DNA from: Chara braunii
Lineage: Eukaryota > Streptophyta > Charophyceae > Charales > Characeae
Direction of reading: 5' to 3'
NCBI GenBank assembly: GCA_003427395.1
Contig: BFEA01000053.1
Span: forward strand, 2,451,179-2,487,937
Length of the DNA stretch: 36,759 bases
Positions 29,493-36,759 of this stretch are shown here, in pieces. Below the pieces are notes generated by a model, which was not told where the DNA came from, did not search any database, and worked only from the letters and a program-made list of their open reading frames with translations. The translations under genes were made by a program, and so were the position numbers. Numbering within the stretch: position 1 is the stretch's first letter; each line of letters begins with the position of its first letter.

Positions 29493-30665
29493 TGTGAGGA
29501 TTTAGTACCTCGACAGTGTTGGAAAGGGCCATGCCCGCCCTAAGTGAAGGCGGGCCTACAAATATGTGTCAATGATTGTTTATAGGCCAATGAGGCCAAG
29601 CTGAGGGGCCCAAGCAGAGCCTGTTAGAACCCTTACGTGGGCATGGATCTTCAAAGAGGCCTTGTTACAAGTTTGCTCATTGGCATTCCCCTGTGGGGCC
29701 TTCCAACAAGCGGGAGCCCGCCCCCTGAATTTCAATATGGCCTAAGTTCGTCAATTTTGGCTAAGTTTTGTGGGCGCCAGACAGTTGCCACGCGCCAGGT
29801 GGTTATATCCTCTGTACTCGTGAGAATCAAAAATAATTTGTGAGCCTTCTAGGATCTTCCAGCGGCACTGTCGAAGCAGGGAGAACCTCACTTTTACTCC
29901 TGGGTGGTTCGGCAGGCTTAACCAATCCGGTCTGAGGCCACTGTCTGAATGGGTCTGGGCGCAAACACGTTGGCCTAAACGGAAGCTACGAGAAACAGGC
30001 GAAGCCCGGCCAGACAGCAAATTGGGCGGGCACTTTCCATAAAGGAAAGAGCTCGCCACTGGTTGGGGGATTCGGGCACTGGCTTGTGGAAGCAGTGGTG
30101 CTGTTGGAGCGTGCGCTCCCGGGCTGATTGTTGTTCCCTAGCGGATGTCGGGCGCGTCCGGGCATTGAGGGAGAAGACGGCGGGCAGCGCCATAGCCAGC
30201 CCTACATAGTCAAGGCTTGGCTTGCATAGCCAATGGAGGTGGTCGTGGTCTTCATGTATGGGGAGGAAGATGTGGGCGATGAAGTCAAGGGTGAGAGCGA
30301 GAGAGATGAGGTTGATGATGTGAGGGCACGTACTTGGTCTTGGCCATGGTCTACAAGGTTGACATCTTGATGTACTTTGGTTGTTGCTGTTGACGTCAAC
30401 GTGATGCATTGTCAATTCGTAGGTTGCTAGTAGTTGTGTGATCGTAGTCTGGGCGTTGGGCGCCAAGTAGGAGGAAGGAATCTGGATACATATGTTGGTG
30501 GTGGCGAGAGTATGCTCTCGTTGACATTTGGATTTAGTGCTTTGTTTCTCCATTGGTGGAATATCAATGCATTTCTGCTTTCTGGACAGCGTTGGACTTG
30601 TTGGCTGTCAATGTGATTTTGCACTATGGGTTTTTGTCATTTCGCTATCGTTCATTTTCCTTGCA
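29493..30665 (+). repeat. 3' LTR of element 2
   Basis: TGTGAGGATTTAGTACCTC to TTTTCCTTGCA, 1173 bp. It is longer than the 5' LTR because of extra segments around 29850-29880 and 30030-30200. One extra segment (CTTTCCATAAAGGAAAGAGC at 30032) also has a counterpart in the 3' LTR of element 1 (near 15270), so the missing pieces are losses in the 5' LTR. Confidence 0.9.
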
Positions 30666-30890
30666 TAGTAGTATTTTCATTATTATATTAACGTGGATTA
30701 CAATAGAAACTATAATATATGAAAAAAGACATATGTTAGATGGCTTTGTGGCACGTATTTCAGTGGAAGTGGGTAGTTCTCTGGGTTTTGAAGGGGGCTT
30801 AGAAAATGGTGGGATTGGAGGGGGATCGTTAGCGACTTTGAATTACGTGTTTAACGTGTTGTGGATATAGGTTAGCGGGATGTACAATTG

Positions 30891-31164
30891 TTTGTGGGAT
30901 AAGTTGTTGGATGTAAATAAGGTCTTCGGTGATTAGCTTTTTTTAGAGTTGGTTGTGTTTTTTTTTTAACTCCCATTATTCCGGTGATGGTGATGATAAA
31001 ATTCTTGCACTGGAATGGAAAGCGTATATTTGTGGGATAAGTTGTTGGATGTAAATGAGGTCTTTGGTGATTAGGTTTTTTTAGAGTTGGTTGTGTTTTT
31101 TTTTAACTCCCACTATTCTGGTGATGGTGATGATAAAATTCTTGCACTGGAATGGAAAGCATAC
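30891..31164. repeat. Tandem duplication, unit 138 bp
   Basis: Two head-to-tail copies starting TTTGTGGGATAAGTTGTTGG at 30891 and 31029, nearly identical. Each ends in CTTGCACTGGAATGGAAAGC. Confidence 0.95.
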
Positions 31165-31252
31165 ATGGCTTTTTGCCGGGATACGATGATGGTTTTTATT
31201 GTTTGTGTGTTGAAATTTTGGACAAATTACAATTGAAGATGTTAATTTTGAG

Positions 31253-31498
31253 ATGTTATGTGCTGGAGATATCTTTGGTTGGAATCGTCCATTGGATGCG
31301 GAAATCCGTTGTTTCTGCATTAGTTTTTTCAATGATGATGATGGGTTGGTTTGCCCGCATTGCCAACTTCGACGAGCATTGAGGTGTGTGGAGCTGAAAA
31401 ATCGGGTGATGGGACAACAAATTGATGAAAACCAAAGAGCACACAAGTGGGCAATGTGTAGGATGAAGGATGCGCTTGGTTTTCTGTTATGGTGGTAA
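31253..31498 (+). CDS. Hypothetical protein, 81 residues, unrecognised
   Basis: ATG at 31253, TAA at 31496-31498. It reads MLCAGDIFGWNRPLDAEIRC, FFNDDDGLVCPHCQLRRALR and then an amphipathic, coil-like VELKNRVMGQQIDENQRAHK. The CPHC pair could be half of a zinc site. It may be the 3' end of a longer gene, because coding-like sequence (ILALEWKAYMAF) sits upstream in another frame. The family is not recognised. Confidence 0.35.
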   Translation: MLCAGDIFGWNRPLDAEIRCFCISFFNDDDGLVCPHCQLRRALRCVELKNRVMGQQIDENQRAHKWAMCRMKDALGFLLWW

Positions 31499-32030
31499 AG
31501 GAGTTTAAAAAGGGAAGGCAGAAAGTGTTAGAGTTCGGACTCTAAGAATTTGTCAAGTCGGGTATGTGGGAATGCTGCAGTAATTGCAGATATATGTGAT
31601 TTTGACAAGAGCGAGGTTTTGTTTTCCGGATATAGGGTTTGTTGTCTATCGGAAGGGGGGGTTGAGGTCGGAGATAAGTTATCTTGAGGGAGGTGATGAA
31701 GATTGTTTTGTAGTGAACTGAAATTGTGGGAGGTGAGGGTTGTCTGTGTTGAACTTTGGACATCGATTCGTCGAGTTGATTGACGTGAGATCACAACGCT
31801 CCTTCGTTATCCAGTGTGTGGGGTTGTGTTGTGGACAATTTGAGGACGGATTTTCGCTTAGTATGTAGTGGCTGGGTCTTGAGGTTCTATAATAGATGTA
31901 GCAAGTGGAAGTGGATTGTGCGTTGAGGTTTCATGTGAATGATTCACAATTATTGTGTTTGATTGACTTGCTGCGTATGTCACTATGTTCTAGGTTGCTG
32001 GAGAGCTTTGACTTATGAAACACCTCATCA

Positions 32031-32364
32031 AGATGTAGGCCTATAAGTGATTATGCGGCATGAAAATTCGATCTTCGCTATGAGCAGTCCTATGAGCTTC
32101 TCAATTTGTGTGAGGAACGTTGAGAGCAACATGTCGCGGTGGCGAGCGCATTCGCTCCCGCCTTTTTCGCAAAAGGTGAGAGCCCTCCCAACCATGTCAC
32201 GCAGGAGTAAAACGAAACAAAATTGAGACAACTTGGGAACGATGCAAAATAACCTCGCGAACCGCCAAGATTGCGCCGTCTTGTCGTCCCTTCGACACTC
32301 TAGTCGGGTGAGCCAACTGTACTTCCCATGGTCCCCTACGACAAGATAGGTTCCTGCGGGCAGT
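32031..32364. other. No gene recognised; joined to ndhE
   Basis: The minus-strand ndhE frame runs on through 32197-32364 as unrelated sequence ([20 protein letters not shown]). This does not match ndhG or any plastid gene I know. It is a fusion junction, not native plastid order. Confidence 0.5.
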
Positions 32365-32637
32365 AAGTAAATTAAATCTATCTATACGTATAGACCTTCT
32401 AGTTCGATATATAGCTAATAAAATAGCTAATGCAATTGTTGCTTCTGTTGTAGCAATTGCAATGATAAATAGTCCAAATAAATTACCTATGATTGCTGAA
32501 GAATCAAAATATTTGCGAAAATTAACTGCATTAAATATAAACTCCAGAGATATTAGAATTTTAACCACATTTTGACTAGTAATCAATCCAAGACAAATTA
32601 AAAATGAACTTAAAAATAATAAATGTTGTAATGTCAT
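32365..32637 (-). pseudogene. ndhE: Plastid ndhE copy, reading frame intact to near the C-terminus
   Basis: NdhE is the NuoK-like membrane subunit of the thylakoid NDH complex. From the ATG at 32637 the minus strand reads [20 protein letters not shown], then [19 protein letters not shown], then [20 protein letters not shown] and [16 protein letters not shown]: about 91 of the usual 100 or so residues, with the three membrane helices and the Glu in helix 2 (LEFIFN). It lacks two residues in the first loop and its last few residues plus stop. The frame then continues 51 codons into unrelated DNA. Neighbouring psaC and ndhG are absent. Most likely a nuclear copy of plastid DNA. Confidence 0.85.
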
Positions 32638-32650
32638 AAAACGATTTATG

Positions 32651-32832
32651 TTAAACCACTAGTACCTTTGTCGGTTCGGAAAATAGCGGGCTAACCTTTC
32701 AGGAGGCCGAAACGAAACGATGGCCGCCGATCAGATTTATCAACGGCAATAGTTTTCGGGCCCGACCTCCCAAAAGTTCGGGAGTTGGCGAGAACTTGTT
32801 GAAATCGGACGCCAAAGGTACTAGTGCTTTAA
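32651..32832. mobile_element. MITE of the TTAAAC-CTAGTAC family
   Basis: TTAAACCACTAGTACCTTTG (32651-32670) and CAAAGGTACTAGTGCTTTAA (32813-32832) are inverted repeats with one mismatch in 20 bp. 182 bp, no coding capacity, with internal inverted GGAGG-CGGCC and CCCGACCTCCCAAAAG blocks. The ends include CACTAGTAC, reminiscent of CACTA elements, but the outer TTAA/TTAA could instead be a target duplication. It starts 13 bp upstream of the ndhE ATG. Related ends occur at 12391 and 13033. Confidence 0.85.
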
Positions 32833-32839
32833 TTATAAA

Positions 32840-34300
32840 AAAAATACATGTCACCACCCTTAGGGGTGTATCCCCACCGATCTAGGTAGGTCAGCCGAGG
32901 GCGTTTGCTCGTTCGCTGTAGTATAGGTACGCGTTATTACAACACCTACTGAACCTGAACGGCGTTTGTTCCTTAGGGCGCTGATAAGTACGAAGCAAAC
33001 GTCGGTCCACTAGGATAACCTCAACCAAGCGTGAAACCCATGACTCAGTCCTAGTTTCTTTGACATACAACTCAAAAGAACGTTATTGCCATTCATACTT
33101 ACATCAAGAGGAAATTACCATAGACGGTAGAAATGTATTTCCCATCTGAAGTGATAACCGAAAGAATTTGAATCATCATAGTATATATCCAATAACACAA
33201 GACCAAAATAAAATCCGACCTCCTTGGATCGAACTTCATAAATAAAAACAATCATAGAGCTGCCAAAGAGGAGTTGTCTCGGACAACAACCTTGTTGCAG
33301 TCGACAAGGTAGCCGGACTGCTTCAGTTTTGATTTGATGAGACACGCTGCCAAAGTCTTTCATTCCACCTACTGCCGACTTAAGATTAGACACGCATACC
33401 CATCTTCATACGTTTATAATCTTATTAGATGACATGCTGCTTTGCGGATGATTCTTCATCAGGTGCATTGCTTGAAGTGTTGCATGTCTTCAGGAAGTGG
33501 TTTGGGGTACTCCTCGCCCGTGCAACAAGGCTTGGATCTTAGAAGTCGGGCTGTCTCGACCGAATGATGAAGTACCCCCCCGTAGAATGGTCCACTCCGG
33601 GTCGATAACAGGGCCGACTCCTAAAGCAACGAACTCCCGCCCCAGATGCTTCCTGGAGAGAGAACGTATTGACACAAGTAGGCTTCAATTGTTCTCATTT
33701 CTTCTAAGCTCAAGGTAACTTGGACGAAAAGAAGTTGAAGGAGATGAGAATGAGAATCATTTAGACAGGTATAGGTAGATAAGGTCATTCGGAATAGAAA
33801 GGGTCAATCCTCGGGAGAAGGCTAAGTCCATTTGACCTTATCTGCTTTATTTCCATCAAATTCGTTTTACGGTGCACACAGAATTAATGTTTTTCAAAAC
33901 GACGTTTTCTATTTTTTTTACATGCAGGCAGGTGAGAAGTAAAAGGAAGACAATCATTTTGCCTTTTCTCAAATAGGCATAATCAATCTCTTTTGCGAGC
34001 ATCCTTCTACCTACCTGCACAGAGCGCAAAAAAAACAAGTTAAAAAAAAAACAGTACAATCCCATACTCAATTTTGACGTTTCCATTCACTTGCATGACT
34101 CTCCCAACTCTCCTTTACCTTTTTTTTCGAACATTCAAAACAAACAGGGTCAAGCAAAGTGTGGGTTCACACAGGTGTGAAGGGAAGTCTATGTCAATCA
34201 ACTGACCTTGAGTGAAGTTTGGTTCGGCTTCTCAAGAAAGCCGAGTAATGTTCCAATCAGAAGAAAATAACCGTCGTTGAATATGAAAATATGCAACTCG
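32840..34300. other. Organellar-textured DNA without a recognised gene
   Basis: Features such as an ACCACCC-TTAGGGGTG hairpin, purine-run segments at 33715-33800 and CTTCACACC/GTGTGAAG phrases at 34170 have the texture of plant mitochondrial intergenic DNA, but I cannot name a gene. The 92-codon minus frame at 33115-33393 is not recognised. Confidence 0.3.
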
Positions 34301-35862
34301 CAACTTCACAAGTTGTGGCGTTTCTTCTGAGCCACGGTCCGCGTCCTCTCTCAAGCACTCAAATGAACAGAGGTTGGGTCACAAAAAAAGCGAGATAACC
34401 CTCTAGGAGGGATTTCCCACAAACGAGTTTTCACGTGGTCCCAATGTCCTGATCCCTGCTTAGATCAGTCTCGACATCCCCGGTTGTCCCAACACAGTCC
34501 CATTGCACTTTAACCACCAATGATACTCCCCAACCAATCGCAATGTCCACGCCGCCTCCGATCACCACGTCCGCTCATAATAGCCACACCAACATGCTCG
34601 TCCCGATCTAAAAAAACAGTCCCACCTAGTCCCAAAATGGGCCCTAGGCAATCCCACGTCGTTGATGCGCCACCAAAATAGCCCCAAAAAATCAAAATAA
34701 CTCGCGCCGCCCGTCCCAAAAAAAAACAGCTTTCCCTTTGGTACCAATGCCACACACACTAGCACCCCAGTGGTCACACCATTGATGCCATGTTGTCAGA
34801 ACGTCACCGCCACAGTAGAAAACACCGCTGCAAAAATCCAGTCTGCCGCTCAATTTTGGCAGCACCGTTGGTCAACCCAAAAAGGGAACTGCCTTGCCAC
34901 GCAATTTTGGCAGCGCGTCGTTTAAAACATATGACGGCACGCTGGCATCTGTGCGGTATGGCAGCCGGAAGGTTTTTCCTCTCTCATCAAAAAGAAAACG
35001 GTGCCGTGAACAACACCTCCCCACATATCGCCACTTTCCGCATCACCGGACTTTGATACAGCCTATCGACCGCAGCACCAGCGCAGGGGTGGGGCAGTGA
35101 GCTCTCAAACTTTGGCTATGGTTGTTCTCCCCTCACTTTCTCCAATTCCTGCAGACCTCCACTCTCCTCTCCATCGGCATTTCCTCTCATTATCACGAGC
35201 ATGCAGCAGCCAACCAGCACTCAGACAAGTGAAGCTTTCGAAACACTGCCACATTTGTGAGGCTGCTAGGTGGGAGGCTGGCTTTTATAGCTGCCGGAGG
35301 GAGTTGTCAAGCATTTTTGCCCACAGGCGAAATTGCAGGCTCAGTCTGAGCCCTTGATCTGAGACAAGATCAAGGGCCCAGTACGACCTCATTTCAACCT
35401 CACACTTAGGGAGGTAACTGTCCCCTTTTATTGTTCTCTCTGTTTCTCGGCTATCTCGTAATTTCACGAGATAGCTGGCTTTCTGCCATTTTTAAAACAT
35501 ATTTTCTTTCGTAGATACAACTCTTATAAGCTCGATCTACCTAAGCACTTTTCCCATTGCAGGTACCGCGCCCCAAATGTGCCTACTAAAAAGGAGGTAG
35601 CCCTTTGTAGGGCACATCGGACTCGATTTCGGTCTCTGTCGGGCGGCAGTTCAGTGAGAAACCTACTGGGCTAGCTCCTATCACGGGAGCTATACCCACA
35701 ATCCTTCTATTTGAAGGGTGCGGCCCAGTAGGCCCTCTGTTTTAGGCCTAGGCAGGCTCAGCCCAGCCTCACCTAGCCAAACGGTCGTCGCCCCGTCATC
35801 TAACCAGTTGGGGCTTAGCCCAATAGGCCCAATAAGCCACCCCTCTTCACGACCAGCCGTCT
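34301..35862. other. No gene recognised
   Basis: The plus strand is C/A-rich to 35100. Short repeated phrases (CAATTTTGGCAGC near 34853 and 34903; CCCAAAA runs) occur, but no protein of known family. A small hairpin CTATCTCGT-AATTTC-ACGAGATAG is at 35449-35472. Confidence 0.4.
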
Positions 35863-36053
35863 GCCTACGGCTTGGGCAGGGACTCCATCTGCCAGGCTGA
35901 AGTGTCTGACACACCAAACCCTTGATGCGGAATCAAGCCCCGAGGCCCCAACAAAAAAAATAAAAATAAAAATAAACGACGTCCTGTTTCTTCTCGTACC
36001 CCGGCTCCATTTCCCGACGTGGTCACTCCTTTTAGCCTACATAGACCCTGAAT
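35863..36053. repeat. 191-bp direct repeat, copy 1 (artefactual)
   Basis: Identical to 36092-36282 as far as I can see by eye. The two are separated only by the adapter at 36054-36091. Confidence 0.95.
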
Positions 36054-36091
36054 CTGTCTCTTATACACATCTAGATGTGTATAAGAGACAG
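36054..36091. other. Nextera mate-pair junction adapter (vector/library contamination)
   Basis: CTGTCTCTTATACACATCT joined to its reverse complement AGATGTGTATAAGAGACAG: the Tn5 mosaic end in inverted duplicate, exactly the circularisation junction of Nextera mate-pair libraries. It is not biological sequence. Translations through it give artefact peptides such as VSYTHLDVYKRQ. Confidence 0.98.
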
Positions 36092-36282
36092 GCCTACGGC
36101 TTGGGCAGGGACTCCATCTGCCAGGCTGAAGTGTCTGACACACCAAACCCTTGATGCGGAATCAAGCCCCGAGGCCCCAACAAAAAAAATAAAAATAAAA
36201 ATAAACGACGTCCTGTTTCTTCTCGTACCCCGGCTCCATTTCCCGACGTGGTCACTCCTTTTAGCCTACATAGACCCTGAAT
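36092..36282. repeat. 191-bp direct repeat, copy 2 (artefactual)
   Basis: Second copy of 35863-36053. The true locus probably has one copy. Confidence 0.95.
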
Positions 36283-36531
36283 CGCGCGGCTTGTCAGGCG
36301 TGCATCATTATTTTAGGTGAAATAAGTGTAGTTTTAGGATTTTCACGTCCGCGGCTCTTTGTGGCCCTGCTAGAAACTGCCGACTACCGCCATGAACTAG
36401 GGTTCAAAAAAGTTAGTCTCTTGGTCATAGGCTAAGTCTGAATGAAAAATGCCAGTCTCATCAAGTCCTTCAATTCAACGAACAAGTGGGACCCGCGGCT
36501 ACTCCGTGGCGCACGGCAACACTCGTTGACA

Positions 36532-36536
<5 letters not shown>
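36283..36536. other. No gene seen
   Basis: Nothing recognisable on either strand. Confidence 0.4.

Positions 36537-36562
<26 letters not shown>
36537..36562. repeat. CT microsatellite
   Basis: Pure (CT)n run. Confidence 0.95.
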
Positions 36563-36665
36563 ATTATGAACGTCTCACACACACACATTCCATCGATAGG
36601 ATGAGCAAAAACGAATCTTCCGGGGCTGGAGACTTGGCTGTCGGCCGAGGTTAGAGAGTTATAGG

Positions 36666-36687
36666 CTCTCTCTCTCTCTCACTCTCT

Positions 36688-36759
<72 letters not shown>
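36666..36759. repeat. Compound CT then CA microsatellite at window end
   Basis: Imperfect (CT)n to 36718, then (CA)n to the last base. The contig or window stops inside the repeat. Confidence 0.95.

Larger units (their letters stand above)
23723..30665 (+). mobile_element. LTR retrotransposon, element 2 (same family, no pol seen)
   Basis: Plus-strand member of the same family as element 1: 5' LTR 23723-24640, primer-binding site 24644-24655, leader, gag remnants (25700-26540), about 3 kb of unreadable internal DNA, polypurine tract 29480-29490, 3' LTR 29493-30665. I find no RT, RNase H or integrase motif in the 4.85-kb interior, so it is either a heavily decayed copy or a non-autonomous derivative mobilised by relatives. 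No 5-bp target duplication is obvious at its ends. Confidence 0.82.
30666..32030 (+). other. G/T-rich coding-like DNA, unrecognised
   Basis: The plus strand is rich in G and T, like 6.5-14.6 kb. It holds a tandem duplication and one clear open frame (31253-31498). From 31500 to 32030 I see nothing but short frames. Confidence 0.4.

Noticed and set aside
33040-33180. Minus-strand ILSVITSDGKYIS resembling the start of an Sm-like (LSM8) protein
   Set aside because: Only about ten residues agree with the family, and stops follow at once. Too short to support a call.
33290-33325. GGCTACCTTGTCGAC resembling the 3' end of SSU rRNA
   Set aside because: The match is short, has a gap, and neighbouring rRNA sequence is absent.
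35449-35472. Hairpin CTATCTCGT/ACGAGATAG as a terminator
   Set aside because: It is a small isolated inverted repeat with no gene beside it. Rho-independent termination does not apply to nuclear DNA.
36060-36130. Peptide VSYTHLDVYKRQ and the frame starting MCIRDRP
   Set aside because: These are translations of the Nextera mosaic-end junction, a known contamination signature and not proteins.

Overview
The window looks like nuclear DNA from a plant (streptophyte). It has a chromodomain-bearing Ty3/gypsy LTR retrotransposon family primed by initiator tRNA-Met, a tRNA-derived SINE, several short TIR elements, long GA/CT and CA/GT microsatellites, and inserted pieces of plastid DNA (ndhE, trnS-UGA) and mitochondrial DNA (nad4L, SSU rRNA-like). 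Plastid ndhE points to streptophytes, but I cannot name a species. I find no intact, recognisable nuclear host gene. Much of the window is repeats, transposons and decayed coding sequence.

Layout. 1-5050: GA/CT tracts enclose two arrays of a degenerate 60-bp minisatellite (about 246-655 and 3850-4985). Between them lie a GC-rich, cryptically repetitive, gene-free stretch (690-3320) and a 280-bp mosaic of organellar fragments (3332-3611). 5290-5650: SINE-like element, minus strand. 6030-8072: two TIR elements rich in CCGGA motifs, the second with a 9-bp target duplication, lying in decayed coding-like DNA. 8920-13320: a tandemly duplicated cassette of unknown function (offset about 2.58 kb) whose copies differ by insertions. 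13826-14628: further unrecognised open frames.

14661-23624: a Ty3/gypsy chromovirus on the minus strand (5' LTR, PBS, gag, protease, RT, RNase H, integrase, chromodomain, 3' LTR). It is disabled by frameshifts, stops and an altered RT active site, and its leader is interrupted by a 1.12-kb TIR element flanked by TA. 23723-30665: a second element of the same family in the opposite orientation, with LTRs, PBS, polypurine tract and gag remnants but no pol that I can recognise. 30666-32030: G/T-rich coding-like DNA that resembles 6.5-14.6 kb in composition and may be the other side of the locus split by the retrotransposons.

32365-34300: a plastid ndhE reading frame, open from its ATG to near its C-terminus, next to a 182-bp MITE and then DNA of organellar-like texture. 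34300-36759: no recognised gene. It contains a perfect Nextera mate-pair junction adapter (36054-36091) between two identical 191-bp copies, which is a library or assembly artefact and not biology. The window ends in CT/CA microsatellites.

The genes do not form a host pathway. The only related gene set is the retrotransposon polyprotein, and its elements are broken. The best candidate for something undescribed is the duplicated unknown cassette at 8.9-13.3 kb with the neighbouring open frames. The best-supported structural novelty is the hairpin-rich TA-flanked element in the retrotransposon leader.
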